64,000 nucleotides of DNA from Caballeronia cordobensis (GCF_001544575.2 NZ_FCNY02000007.1:310001-374000); one strand, 5' to 3'; shown: positions 33,189 through 42,417, counted from the stretch's first letter. Notes: generated from the sequence alone by a model not told the origin. Made by a program: numbers and translations.

Positions 33189-34164
33189 CGCGACGATTCT
33201 TTCCGTGCGCGACATGCGCGTGCATTTTCAGGTCAAGTCGAAAAGCCGCCTGCCTTGGGCGCCGCGCCGCACGCTGAAGGCGGTCGAAGGCGTGAGCTTC
33301 GATCTGAAGGCGGGGGAGACGCTCGGCGTCGTCGGCGAATCGGGCTGCGGCAAGTCCACGCTGTCGCGCGCGATCCTGAACCTGATTCCCGCGACGAGCG
33401 GCGATATCGTGTGGATGGGCGCGACGCTCTCGGGCGCATCGAAGCGCGAATGGCTTCGCGTGCGCGCCGACGTGCAGATGATCTTTCAGGACCCGCTCGC
33501 GTCGCTCGATCCGCGCATGACGGTCGGGCAGATCATCGCGGAGCCGCTCGTCGAGCATCGGCCGGGTATCGGCAAGCGTGACATCGACGAACGCGTGCGC
33601 GCGATCATGGCCAAGGTCGGCCTGCGCGAGCAGATGATCAATCGCTATCCGCACGAGTTTTCGGGCGGGCAGTGCCAGCGCATCGGCATTGCGCGCGCGT
33701 TGATCGTCGAGCCGAAGCTCGTGATCTGCGACGAGCCGGTGTCCGCGCTCGATGTGTCGATTCAGGCGCAGATCGTCAATCTGCTCAAGTCGCTGCAAAA
33801 GGAGATGAAGCTCGCGCTCATCTTCATCGCGCACGATCTGGCCGTCGTGCGTCACATTTCCGATCGCGTGATGGTCATGTACCTCGGCCGCGTGATGGAG
33901 CTCGCGGACAAGCACGCGCTCTACGAGACGCCGCGGCATCCGTACACGCGCGCGCTGCTGTCGGCGGTGCCGGTGCCGGACCCATCCGTGGAGCGTGCGA
34001 AGACCGTGCAGATTCTGTCCGGCGATATTCCGAGCCCGATCGCCCCGCCTTCGGGATGCGTGTTCCATACGCGTTGCCCGATGGCGCAGCCCCGCTGCGC
34101 GCGCGAAGTGCCTGCGCTGCGCGTGCTCGGCCCGGATGCTTCGGCGGCGTGCCTGTTCGCATGA
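33181..34164 (+). CDS. oppF: Oligopeptide ABC transporter ATP-binding protein OppF
   Basis: 327 residues. Walker A GESGCGKST, signature FSGGQCQRIGIARAL, Walker B KLVICDEPVSALD and FIAHDLAVVRH H-loop. The C-terminal part has GCVFHTRCPMAQPRC, the paired Cys motif of the OppD/OppF family. It forms the ATPase heterodimer with OppD. Last of the five opp genes; a 204-bp gap separates it from the OprD porin gene. Confidence 0.94.
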
Positions 34165-34368
34165 CAGGTAACGCGCGCCGAAAAAAGATCAATGACATTC
34201 GAGGAAACCACGCCCCAGCCATAATCCACGCCCGTTAATCGAGTTCACCCCAGTTCACCAAACCGCCTCAATGCCTCGACGTTTTCGGACGTCGCCGGGC
34301 AGGGTAATTCGTCATCCTTAGTTTCGATCAAGCCGTCAGAAGTTGAATTAAAAGTGGAGATCTTTTTC

Positions 34369-35775
34369 GTGAAAAAACAAAAACGTTCACTCGCGCTATC
34401 GATTTTGTTGTTCAGCGGGATCATGGCCGCCGGGTTCGCCGCGCACGCCGATGAAACCGATACCGAGCCGCCGTCACGCCATACCGAGGCGCCGCCGGAT
34501 TCGCCGCCGAACACCGAAGCGGATGCGCCCGTGAGCAGTCAGGCGAAGTCGAAGGGTTTCGTCGAGGATTCGCATCTGAATCTCTTGATGCGCTCTTTCA
34601 CCGAGCACGACGAGTTCAAAGGCGCGGGTAAAAAGGACGCATGGGTGCTCGGCGCGCAGGCGGTGTTCGAATCGGGTTATACGAAAGGGTTGATCGGGCT
34701 GGGCGGCGATGTCTCGCTCTTCGGCGCGTTGAAGCTGAATGGCGGGCAGGGCGCGGGCAATCGCGTGCATGTTTCGTCGAGCGGCGACCCGAGCGGCGCG
34801 AATCAGCTCGCGTGGGCGTATCCGGGCGTGTGGGACGTGAAAGCGCGTGTGTCGAACACGGTGCTCAAGTACGGTCAGCAACTCTTCGACAATCCGTTCC
34901 TCGTGCCGCACGACAACCGCGCATTGCCGCCGACGTACCGCGGCTTCTCGCTCGCGAGCGACGAGATCAAGAATCTCACGCTCAAGGCCGGTACAGTCGA
35001 TGGCGTGATCGCGCGCGGCATGACGACCGTGACCGGTCTCACGACCGAATACGGCGGCACGCACATCTCGCGCTTCACATACTTCGGCGGCGACTGGACG
35101 CGTGGCGAAGACACGGCGGTGACGCTATACGGCAGCATTGCGAACGATGTATGGCAGCAGTACTACCTGACGGCGACGCAGAGCATCGGCGATCCGAAGA
35201 GCATCCGCTGGACCGGTTCGCTGAACTACTACTACACCGGCGCGATCGGCGACAAGCGGCAAGGCTCCATCAACAACAACGCGTACTCGCTTGCGCTCGC
35301 CGGCACGCACGGCGCGCACACGGTGCAGTTCGCGTTTCAGCAGATCGTGAGCGATCAGACTTTCGACTATATCGGCCAGTCCGCGGGCGACTTTCTCTCG
35401 AACTCGCTCGACGTGGACTACAACCAGCCGCATGAAAAGTCCGTGAGCCTCTCGTACTCGCTCAACATGAAGCAGTACGGCGTGCCCGGACTCAAGCTGA
35501 CGATGTGGGGTGCTTACGGATGGGGCGCCGACGGCAGCGCAATGGCCAGCAGCGGTACGGCGCAGGCGGGCAACTACGTCGTGAATGGCGAGCCGCTTCA
35601 TGGCACGCACTACGAACTTGGCGTGATTCCGAGTTACACGGTGCCGGACGGCAAGTTCAAGAACACGTCGGTCAAGTTCTACTACATGCACCATCACAGC
35701 AACAGCGCTTACTATCCGGACGGCACGAGCAACGTGTATCGCTTGATGGTGAACGTCCCGGTGAACGTGTTCTGA
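34369..35775 (+). CDS. OprD-family outer-membrane porin
   Basis: 468 residues from the GTG at 34369, with GGAG nine bases upstream and a signal peptide (MKKQKRSLALSILLFSGIMA..., cleavage near AAHA). The OprD fold of 18 strands is suggested by repeated aromatic-ended beta segments (FVEDSHLNLLMRSF, YGQQLFDNPFLVPHDNRALPPTYRGF, with the Asp/Arg-rich eyelet stretch). Members import basic amino acids, small peptides or carboxylates. Following oppABCDF, it likely delivers the same peptides across the outer membrane. A strong terminator is 120 bp downstream. A GTG at 34354 is an in-frame alternative without a well-spaced site. Confidence 0.85.
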   Translation: MKKQKRSLALSILLFSGIMAAGFAAHADETDTEPPSRHTEAPPDSPPNTEADAPVSSQAKSKGFVEDSHLNLLMRSFTEHDEFKGAGKKDAWVLGAQAVFESGYTKGLIGLGGDVSLFGALKLNGGQGAGNRVHVSSSGDPSGANQLAWAYPGVWDVKARVSNTVLKYGQQLFDNPFLVPHDNRALPPTYRGFSLASDEIKNLTLKAGTVDGVIARGMTTVTGLTTEYGGTHISRFTYFGGDWTRGEDTAVTLYGSIANDVWQQYYLTATQSIGDPKSIRWTGSLNYYYTGAIGDKRQGSINNNAYSLALAGTHGAHTVQFAFQQIVSDQTFDYIGQSAGDFLSNSLDVDYNQPHEKSVSLSYSLNMKQYGVPGLKLTMWGAYGWGADGSAMASSGTAQAGNYVVNGEPLHGTHYELGVIPSYTVPDGKFKNTSVKFYYMHHHSNSAYYPDGTSNVYRLMVNVPVNVF

Positions 35776-35893
35776 AAACGGCTGAATTTGTTGCAGCGTA
35801 AACCCTACAAAAAAACTCATTTACATTACGTTTAACTTTCATTTATAAAGAGGGTGCGTGCTGCGGATTGCCATGTCTCGCCCCACGCTCATC

Positions 35894-35927
35894 GCCCGGC
35901 AGGCCTGTCTCTGCCGGGCTTTTTTTT
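35894..35927 (+). terminator. Terminator of the opp-oprD region
   Basis: GCCCGGCAG (35894-35902) pairs with CTGCCGGGC (35911-35919), loop of 8, followed by eight T. Strong Rho-independent terminator. Confidence 0.93.
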
Positions 35928-36021
35928 GTCTGCTCAAAGCGCGGCCCACTGCAGCTTTCATGCGCTTACAGCATGGGTTCGTCTAAGTGAAAACCCCGTC
36001 AATTCTTTCGCTTGACTTACT

Positions 36022-36044
36022 TGATATATCACATACTGTGTATA
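36022..36044. promoter_or_regulatory. Palindromic A/T-rich site upstream of the oxalate/formate transporter
   Basis: TGATATATCA (36022-36031) is a perfect 10-bp palindrome and is followed by CACATACTGTGTATAT, itself partly palindromic (CACA-tac-TGTG). The site lies about 100 bp before the start and near TTGACT at 36012. It looks like a regulator site overlapping a promoter; GntR/FCD-type proteins bind similar sequences. Confidence 0.4.
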
Positions 36045-36126
36045 TGCGACGCAGCATGACAAACGCGTCGTGAGAGGCGCCGTTCGGCGTCCGCATACAC
36101 AAGGCAAATTTGCCCAGGAGACAGGC

Positions 36127-37443
36127 ATGGGAATGAACCAGATGGACCGCCAGGAAGGAGCGTCGCGTCTTGCGTCGCCGTGGCTGCAGTTGGTTTTCGG
36201 CGTGATTTGCATGGCGATGATCGCCAACATGCAGTACGGCTGGACCCTCTTCGTCAATCCGATCGACGAGAAGTATCACTGGGGCCGCGCGGCGATTCAG
36301 GTCGCCTTCACCATCTTCGTCGTGACGGAAACATGGCTCGTGCCGGTGGAAGGCTATCTCGTCGACAAGTACGGTCCGCGCCCGGTCGTCGTGGGCGGCG
36401 GACTGCTATGCGCGATTGCGTGGGCGCTCAACTCGGTGGCGTCGTCGCTGCCCTTGCTGTACTTCGCGGCGGCCGTTGGCGGCGTGGGCGCGGGCGCGGT
36501 GTATGGCACCTGCGTCGGCAACGCGCTCAAGTGGTTCCCGACGCGGCGCGGGCTGGCCGCGGGCATCACGGCGGCGGGCTTCGGGATGGGCTCGGCTGCG
36601 ACCGTCGTGCCGATCGCGCACATGATCAAGGCGAGCGGCTATGAATCGACCTTCCTCTGGTTCGGTCTCGGCCAGGGTCTCGTCGTGTTCCTGCTCGGCA
36701 TGGCGCTGTATGCGCCGCCTGCGCAATTGCTCGCGACGGTCAAGAGCACGGTCAAGGCCGCGGTCTACAACGCGAGTCCGAAGCAGGTGCTGGCCTCGCC
36801 GATCTTCTGGGTCATGTACCTGATGTTCGTGATGATGGCCGCAGGCGGCCTGATGGCCACCGCGCAGCTCGGGCCGATCGCGAAGGACTTCGGCCTGCAC
36901 GATTCGCCCGTGTCGATTCTCGGCCTCACGCTGCCCGCGCTGACTTTCGCGCTCACGATCGACCGCGTGCTCAATGGCCTGACGCGGCCGTTCTTCGGCT
37001 GGGTGTCGGACCGCATCGGGCGAGAGAACACGATGTTCATCGCGTTTGCGATCGAAGCGGTGGGCATCGTCGCGCTGTCGAAGTACGGGCATGACCCCGT
37101 GGCGTTCGTCGTGTTGACCGGCATCGTGTTCTTCGCCTGGGGCGAAATCTATAGCCTCTTCCCGGCGACGTGCGGCGACACCTTCGGTCCGAAGTTCGCG
37201 GCGACCAACGCGGGTCTGCTCTACACGGCGAAGGGCACGGCCGCGCTGCTGGTGCCGTTCTCGAGCGTCATCACGAATATGACCGGAAGCTGGCACGCGG
37301 TGTTCATGCTCGCGGCGGGGATGGCGGCGGTATCGGCGTTCCTCGCGCTCTTCGTGCTCAAGCCGATGCGCAATGCGCATTCGCAGAAGCACGCGCGCGC
37401 GGCATCGCTTGACATGTCGTACACGCCGATCGTGAAGGAATGA
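36127..37443 (+). CDS. Oxalate/formate antiporter-family MFS transporter
   Basis: 438 residues, twelve membrane spans. It matches the OxlT subgroup of the major facilitator superfamily: MIANMQYGWTLFVNPID in span 1, ETWLVPVEGYLVDKYGPRPVV after span 2, and YGTCVGNALKWFPTRRGLAAG between spans 4 and 5. The family exchanges oxalate for formate or carries other small carboxylates. CAGGAGACAGGC precedes the ATG at 36127. No formyl-CoA transferase or oxalyl-CoA decarboxylase gene is adjacent, so the substrate is uncertain. Single-gene unit with its own terminator. Confidence 0.85.
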   Translation: MGMNQMDRQEGASRLASPWLQLVFGVICMAMIANMQYGWTLFVNPIDEKYHWGRAAIQVAFTIFVVTETWLVPVEGYLVDKYGPRPVVVGGGLLCAIAWALNSVASSLPLLYFAAAVGGVGAGAVYGTCVGNALKWFPTRRGLAAGITAAGFGMGSAATVVPIAHMIKASGYESTFLWFGLGQGLVVFLLGMALYAPPAQLLATVKSTVKAAVYNASPKQVLASPIFWVMYLMFVMMAAGGLMATAQLGPIAKDFGLHDSPVSILGLTLPALTFALTIDRVLNGLTRPFFGWVSDRIGRENTMFIAFAIEAVGIVALSKYGHDPVAFVVLTGIVFFAWGEIYSLFPATCGDTFGPKFAATNAGLLYTAKGTAALLVPFSSVITNMTGSWHAVFMLAAGMAAVSAFLALFVLKPMRNAHSQKHARAASLDMSYTPIVKE

Positions 37444-37468
37444 CGGTTTAAAGCGTGTTGTGGCAGGG

Positions 37469-37500
37469 CGGGCGACCCGGCGTGTCGCCCGTTTCTTGTT
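37469..37500 (+). terminator. Terminator of the MFS gene
   Basis: CGGGCGAC (37469-37476) with GTCGCCCG (37484-37491), loop of 7, then TTTCTTGTT. Confidence 0.8.
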
Positions 37501-37644
37501 ATCGAGCTCGCGCTCTCCGCTTTTGCGACTGATTTTGATGATGCGGCGCGTGCGCCGCATTGCGGATGCGCGTTTTTATCGTGCCGCCGGCAGGTGGTCT
37601 CCTCGCTCCCTTATCCCCGTGATCGAGGCAGCACGATGCGCGTT
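37501..37644. other. Intergenic segment
   Basis: No gene, hairpin or promoter seen in these 144 bp between the MFS terminator and the small minus-strand frame. Confidence 0.3.
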
Positions 37645-37818
37645 CTATGGCGATGCGCGAAACGAAAGCAGATGACGCCGCGGATTCGAAGCACCGCGCG
37701 CGGCGCGATACGCGAGCCGCGGCATACGGACGTCGATGCTGGCGCTCCACGCGACGAAGGCCAGCGCGCAAGCCGGCGATACGAGAGCGAGAAGGGCCAG
37801 ACTTACGTGAGCGTTCAT
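37645..37818 (-). CDS. Possible small exported protein, 57 residues
   Basis: The product begins MNAHVSLALLALVSPACALA and continues FVAWSASIDVRMPRLAYRAA, which looks like a short signal peptide or membrane helix followed by an Arg-rich tail. CCGGAGACACGC gives a well-placed GGAG before the ATG at 37818. I know no family for it. The coding case rests on the ribosome binding site and the hydrophobic start only; it may equally be chance. It sits between the lipoprotein gene and the MFS gene. Confidence 0.35.
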   Translation of the reverse strand: MNAHVSLALLALVSPACALAFVAWSASIDVRMPRLAYRAARGASNPRRHLLSFRASP

Positions 37819-37959
37819 GCGTGTCTCCGGTCGATGTGATGTTGCCCAGTGACTGTAGTGTCGCCGTGAACGATGCGCGCGCAAACCCGGCTCGCGCAGG
37901 GAGCTTGCGATTATTCAGGAGATAGACGAAACGAGCCCCGCATGAGTGGGGGCGGCGGA

Positions 37960-38103
37960 TCAGAACCGCGTGCCCACGCTGCAGCCGCCGAAGCCGCCGC
38001 CGTTGGTCGCGAAGCCGCCGCAGCCGAACAGGCCGCAGCCGCCGAGCATGAGGGAAGCGGCGACGAGCGCCGCCGCGGCGCAGAGAAAACGGAGTTGCTT
38101 CAT
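37960..38103 (-). CDS. Small Gly/Cys-rich lipoprotein, 47 residues
   Basis: The product MKQLRFLCAAAALVAASLML followed by GGCGLFGCGGFATNGGGFGG and CSVGTRF has a basic head, hydrophobic core and lipobox LMLGGC (Cys about 23), so the mature lipoprotein would be only about 25 residues, rich in Gly with three more Cys or so. It is too short for most gene finders. It follows nnrS on the minus strand with a 77-bp gap in between and may be in the same transcript. Function unknown; small Cys-rich lipoproteins could bind metal or haem, but this is speculation. Confidence 0.6.
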   Translation of the reverse strand: MKQLRFLCAAAALVAASLMLGGCGLFGCGGFATNGGGFGGCSVGTRF

Positions 38104-38180
38104 GACGACATCGATAAGTGAAAAGCCGGGCGCGATTCTCGCGGAACACGCCGGCCCCGATGTCAAAAAGCGTGTGGGCC

Positions 38181-39407
38181 TCAACCCGGCTTGCCGTCCT
38201 CGCGCGGCCTGACGAGCGGCGCCGCGTACGCCGCGACATACAGCGCGAAGGCGAGCGCCCAGCAGATCCCCGCAGCGTAAATCCAGGTCGAATGCCATGC
38301 GGGCGCGGCGAGCGGCCCGAGCACGCGCAGCGCACCCGCCGCCAGGACGAGCGCATAGCAGGCGACGTCGCGCCGGTCCGCAACGAGCGGCCGGCCCGTG
38401 TGACCGCGCGCGGTGCGCGTGATCATCCCGATGATCGCGCCGCCGATCGCGCCCGTGGCGAATGCGTGCATCGCGAGGCTGTGCGGCACGCGCGGCCAGC
38501 CGATCGCGGCGAGCGCGAGCAGCGCGAAACCGAGCGGCAGCCAGGCATACGCGAGATGCAGGATCGCGAGAATCGGCCGCCCGCGCACCGCGTACGAGCG
38601 CCAGCCGATCATGCGCGCCAGATGCACGCCGCACGAGAGGAGCGCGAGCGGCGCGACGACCGCGGCATGGAGGCCGAACGCGTCGGCGAAGAACGCCGCG
38701 AGCGTGAGCGGCGCGACCGTCGCTTCGACGAAACGCCAGCGGCGGGCGACGAAGCCGGGAATCGCGTTGGCGGTAAACATCGGGATCACGCGTCCGCTGA
38801 TCACGCCGACGAGCAGCACGACGACCCCCGCCGATGCGTACACGGCGCGCATCGCGAGATCGGGGCGCGCGTCGATCGACAAGCTGTGGAACGCCGCGTT
38901 CAGCGCGCCGAATGCGAGCAGCACCGCGGCGACGAAGTAATTGCGCCGGTTGCCCGCTTTCACGAGCACGCGCAGCAGCAGGAGCGCCGCGACGGGCAGA
39001 AACGCGCTGTCGACGACAGCGGCCGGCAGCGCCGGGCCGCTCCATACGAGCACGCGCCCCGCGAGCCAGAGCAGCGCGAGCGCGGCGAGCGTCGCGCCCT
39101 TGGCCGTGTCGCGCCCGGTCCATGCGCGCACGGCGGTCAGCAGAAAGCCGACGACGATCGCCGCCGCGAAGCCGAACACCATCTCGTGCGCGTGCCAGCC
39201 GATCGGGTCCGCGCGCAGCAGATAGCCGCCGCGCACCGGCACGCCCGACAGCACGAGCAGCCACACGGCGAGCGCCACCGCGCCGAACGCCGCGCCGCAC
39301 AGGTAGAACGGCCGGAAGCCGAGATTGAACAGCGCGAGCCGCCGATGCTTGGGCTGCCGTCGCTCGGGCGCCGCGACGAAAACGGTGCTGGGTTCTGCGA
39401 TCTTCAT
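38181..39407 (-). CDS. nnrS: NnrS-family haem/copper membrane protein
   Basis: 408 residues with twelve predicted membrane spans and the NnrS marks: LFNLGFRPFYLCGAAFG at the start, GWHAHEMVFGFAAAIVVGFLLTAVRAWTG in spans 2-3 (His residues for haem/copper), RVIPMFTANAI in the middle and HAFATGAIGGAIIGMITRTARGHTGR near the end. NnrS proteins relieve nitric-oxide and nitrosative stress and are typically controlled by NO-responsive regulators. Lying next to hmp and norR, it belongs to the same NO-response block. The ATG at 39407 fits the family. Confidence 0.92.
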   Translation of the reverse strand: MKIAEPSTVFVAAPERRQPKHRRLALFNLGFRPFYLCGAAFGAVALAVWLLVLSGVPVRGGYLLRADPIGWHAHEMVFGFAAAIVVGFLLTAVRAWTGRDTAKGATLAALALLWLAGRVLVWSGPALPAAVVDSAFLPVAALLLLRVLVKAGNRRNYFVAAVLLAFGALNAAFHSLSIDARPDLAMRAVYASAGVVVLLVGVISGRVIPMFTANAIPGFVARRWRFVEATVAPLTLAAFFADAFGLHAAVVAPLALLSCGVHLARMIGWRSYAVRGRPILAILHLAYAWLPLGFALLALAAIGWPRVPHSLAMHAFATGAIGGAIIGMITRTARGHTGRPLVADRRDVACYALVLAAGALRVLGPLAAPAWHSTWIYAAGICWALAFALYVAAYAAPLVRPREDGKPG

Positions 39408-39457
39408 GACATCCTCACATTAAACACATGCGCGACGGTGTCGCGGCCACTGCGCAT

Positions 39458-39488
39458 AAAAAAACCCGCGGGCGAATGCGCCGCGGGT
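39458..39488 (-). terminator. Terminator of hmp
   Basis: ACCCGCGG (39464-39471) with CCGCGGGT (39481-39488), loop of 9; on the minus strand followed by seven T (39458-39464). Separates hmp from nnrS, which then needs its own promoter or read-through. Confidence 0.85.
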
Positions 39489-39517
39489 CGAGAGGCGCAG
39501 TGTCACGCGCGCGCGCT

Positions 39518-40699
39518 TCAGTCGAGCGCCGCGGCCGGGCCGAAGAACTCGTAACGGCTCTGCGCTTCAGGCACGCCAAGCGCCTTCAGATGCTTTTTCA
39601 CCGCCTTCATGAACGCCTTCGGTCCGAGGAAGTACGCATCGACGTCGCGGTTCTTCGGCAGCCACGTATCCAGCAGTTTTTCATCGACGAAACCGATGCC
39701 GTGCGCATCGTGATCGCCGTCGCGCTTGTGCTCGTAGCAGTAGAAGCGCTTCAACTGCGGATGACGCGCCGCGAGTTCCTCGATCGCCGCGCGGAACGCA
39801 TGCACGCCGCCGTGCCGCGCCGAGTGGATGAAGTGGACCGGGCGCTTCGTTTCGAGCGCGGCTTGCAGCATCGCGAGCGTGGGCGTGATGCCGACGCCGC
39901 CGCTGATCAGCACGAGCGGCTTCTCGCCGGCTTCGAGCCGGAAGTCGCCCGCGGGCGGATAGAGATTGAGCACGTCGCTTTCGTGCACGGTCTCATGCAG
40001 GAAATTCGACACCTTTCCGTTCGTTTCGCGCTTCACGCTGATGCGATATTCGCGGCCATTCGGCGCGGCCGAGAGCGAGTAGTTGCGGCGCAGTTCCACG
40101 CCGTCGATGAACACGCGCAAACCGATGTACTGGCCCGGATGGAAATCGAGCAGCGCGCCGCCGTCTTCCGGCACGAGATAGAACGACGTGATTTCGTCGC
40201 TTTCCTTGACCTTGCGCGCGACGACGAAAGGCCGCGTGCCGCGCCAGCCGCCCGGCGCCTGTTCGCGTTCGCTGTAGATGCCTTCTTCGAGCCCGATCAG
40301 CAGATCCGCAAGCTGGCCATACGCGGCCGCCCAGGCATCGATGACCGCGTCGGTGGCGATTTCCTCGCCGAGCACTTCGCGGATCGACTTGAGCAGGCAG
40401 CTTCCGACGATCGGATAATGCTCGGGTTGGATGTTCAGCGCGACGTGCTTGTTGATGATCTGCCCGACGAGGCCGCCGAGCTTTTCCAGTTCATCGATAT
40501 GACGCGCGTACATCAGCACGCCGTTGGCCAGCGCGCGCTGCTGTGCGCCGCTTGCCTGATGCGCCTGATTGAACATGGGGCGCACTTCGGGGTACTCGGT
40601 GAGCATCTTGTTGTAGAAGTGCTTGGTGAGCGCTTCGCCGCCGCTTTCCAGAAGGGGGACGGTGGCCTTGACGATGGCGCGGTGTTCTGCTGACAGCAT
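39518..40699 (-). CDS. hmp: Nitric-oxide dioxygenase (flavohaemoglobin)
   Basis: 393 residues. The globin domain (1-138) keeps Tyr29 and Gln53 of the distal pocket and His85 as proximal haem ligand, at the same numbering as E. coli Hmp. FAD-binding RNYSLSAAPNGREYRISVKRE and NAD-binding ISGGVGITPTLAML follow in the reductase domains. It converts NO and O2 to nitrate with NAD(P)H in the cytoplasm. Start at the ATG 40699; 25 upstream codons are not conserved. It is divergent from norR with 125 bp between, so NorR is the expected regulator. Confidence 0.96.
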   Translation of the reverse strand: MLSAEHRAIVKATVPLLESGGEALTKHFYNKMLTEYPEVRPMFNQAHQASGAQQRALANGVLMYARHIDELEKLGGLVGQIINKHVALNIQPEHYPIVGSCLLKSIREVLGEEIATDAVIDAWAAAYGQLADLLIGLEEGIYSEREQAPGGWRGTRPFVVARKVKESDEITSFYLVPEDGGALLDFHPGQYIGLRVFIDGVELRRNYSLSAAPNGREYRISVKRETNGKVSNFLHETVHESDVLNLYPPAGDFRLEAGEKPLVLISGGVGITPTLAMLQAALETKRPVHFIHSARHGGVHAFRAAIEELAARHPQLKRFYCYEHKRDGDHDAHGIGFVDEKLLDTWLPKNRDVDAYFLGPKAFMKAVKKHLKALGVPEAQSRYEFFGPAAALD

Positions 40700-40795
40700 G
40701 CTTCGGTTCCTCGTGTGATGAAGGCGGCAGCGGGGCGCTTCCGCATCGAAATCTTTCGGCAGAATCTTATACACGAACCATGCCAGAGTAGAATC

Positions 40796-40809
40796 GTCGA
40801 TAAATCAAC
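40796..40809. promoter_or_regulatory. Imperfect inverted repeat between hmp and norR
   Basis: GTCGATAAATCAAC reads as GTyGAT-AA-ATCrAC, an inverted repeat with two compensable mismatches, 16 bp before norR. It does not match the GT-N7-AC NorR consensus exactly (the spacing is N10), so it may be an unrelated operator. Confidence 0.3.
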
Positions 40810-40824
40810 CGCTTAAGACATCAC

Positions 40825-42417
40825 ATGGTCGATTCGACGCTAGTCAAAAAGACTGCAGAAGTAGTCGCAATGACTTCGCGTGTCCTGCTGGACGCGCTCG
40901 TTCCGCTCATCGAGGATCTGTCGAGCCAGATGCCCGAGACCGAGCGCTACCGGCGTTTGCTGCACACGCTGCGCGCGCTTTTTCCCAGCGACGCAACCGC
41001 GCTGCTACGGCTCGATGGCGATACGCTCGTGCCGCTCGCCATCGACGGTCTGTCCAGCGACACGCTCGGGCGGCGCTTTCGCGTGAGCGAGCATCCACGG
41101 TTCGCGCGCATCCTGGCCCGCGAAGGGCCGACGCGCTTTTCCGCCAGCTCCGATCTCCCCGATCCTTACGACGGTCTCGTGAAGGGCGTGAGCGGCCATC
41201 TGGAAGTGCATGACTGCCTGGGTTGTCCGCTCGTCATCAACGGCCGCGCGTGGGGCCTGCTCACACTCGATGCGCTCGATCCGGCACGTTTCGACGGCAT
41301 CGACATGGCCTCGCTTCAGGCGTTTCTCAGTCTCGCGGCGGCGACCGTGAGCGTGGCCGAGCGCATCGATACGCTCGCGCGAACGAGCGAGGCCGAACGC
41401 CAGCGCGCCGAGGTTTACCGGCAGGCGAGCGGCCCGCGGCGGCGCGAGATGATCGGCAGCAGCGGGCCGCACAACCGCTTGCAGGAGGAGATTGCGATTG
41501 TCGCGTCGAGCGATCTGACCGTGCTCGTGACCGGCGAAACCGGCGTCGGCAAGGAACTCGTTGCGAGCGAGATCCATGCGCTGTCGCCGCGCGCCGACAA
41601 GCCGCTCATCAGCCTGAACTGCGCGGCGCTGCCCGATACGCTCGTCGAGAGCGAACTCTTCGGGCATGTGCGCGGCGCGTTCTCGGGCGCGTCGTCGGAC
41701 CGGCGCGGCAAGTTCGAACTGGCCGACGGCGGCACGCTTTTCCTCGACGAAGTCGGCGAACTGCCGCTGCCCGTGCAGGCGAAACTGCTGCGCGTGCTGC
41801 AGAACGGCCAGCTTCAACGCATCGGCTCCGACAGCGAGCACAAGGTCGATGTGCGGCTCATCGCGGCGACCAATCGCGATCTCGCCGAGGAAGTGCGCGA
41901 AGGGCGGTTCCGCGCGGACTTTTATCATCGGCTGTCGGTGTATCCGCTCGTCGTGCCGCCGCTGCGCGAGCGCGGGCGCGACGTCTTGCTGCTCGCGGGC
42001 TACTTTCTCGAAGAGAACCGTTCGCGGCTCGGCTTGCTGAGTCTGCGTCTGTCCGCCGACGCGCAGGCGGCGCTGCTCGCGTACCGCTGGCCCGGCAACG
42101 TGCGCGAGCTGGAACACCTGATCGGACGCAGCGCACTGAAGGCGCTTGCGGCGCATCGCGAACGGCCGCGCATCCTGACGCTCACGGCCGCCGATCTCAC
42201 GCTCTCCGGCGACACCGCGCCAGCGACCGCGCCCGCTGCGGCGCCGCCATTGCCCGCGCCCGGCGCGGACTTCCGCGAAACGGTGACGGCCTACGAGCGC
42301 ACGCTCATCCTCGACGCGCTCACGCGTCACAACCAGAACTGGGCGTCGGCCGCGCGCGAGCTCGGCATGGATCGCGCGAATCTCAACCGGCTCGCCAGGC
42401 GGCTCGGCCTCAAATAG
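40825..42417 (+). CDS. norR: Nitric-oxide-responsive sigma-54 activator NorR
   Basis: 530 residues. N-terminal GAF domain with the iron-binding region (SDLPDPYDGLVKG near 109-121 and EVHDCLGCPL near 127-136, matching the Asp/Cys iron ligands of NorR), AAA+ domain with Walker A GETGVGKE (about 237-244), the sigma-54 contact loop GAFSGA (284-289; the usual form is GAFTGA), Walker B GTLFLDEVGEL, and a Fis-type C-terminal HTH (NWASAARELGMDRANLNRL). NO binding to the GAF iron releases the AAA+ domain to drive sigma-54 transcription of NO-detoxification genes. Divergent from hmp. A terminator follows. Confidence 0.94.
   Translation: MVDSTLVKKTAEVVAMTSRVLLDALVPLIEDLSSQMPETERYRRLLHTLRALFPSDATALLRLDGDTLVPLAIDGLSSDTLGRRFRVSEHPRFARILAREGPTRFSASSDLPDPYDGLVKGVSGHLEVHDCLGCPLVINGRAWGLLTLDALDPARFDGIDMASLQAFLSLAAATVSVAERIDTLARTSEAERQRAEVYRQASGPRRREMIGSSGPHNRLQEEIAIVASSDLTVLVTGETGVGKELVASEIHALSPRADKPLISLNCAALPDTLVESELFGHVRGAFSGASSDRRGKFELADGGTLFLDEVGELPLPVQAKLLRVLQNGQLQRIGSDSEHKVDVRLIAATNRDLAEEVREGRFRADFYHRLSVYPLVVPPLRERGRDVLLLAGYFLEENRSRLGLLSLRLSADAQAALLAYRWPGNVRELEHLIGRSALKALAAHRERPRILTLTAADLTLSGDTAPATAPAAAPPLPAPGADFRETVTAYERTLILDALTRHNQNWASAARELGMDRANLNRLARRLGLK

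Noticed and set aside
34231..34514. Minus-strand frame of 89 codons near the oprD start
   Set aside because: Overlaps the signal peptide region of the porin and has no ribosome binding site or known domain.
38118..39554. Plus-strand frame of 478 codons opposite nnrS
   Set aside because: Antisense shadow; amino-acid composition is Arg/Ala/Glu/His repetitive with no domain, while nnrS is well supported.
40700..40824. Sigma-54 promoter for hmp in the hmp-norR gap
   Set aside because: TGGCATGGTTCGTGT on the minus strand has the GG but not the GC at the -12 spacing, so the consensus is not met.
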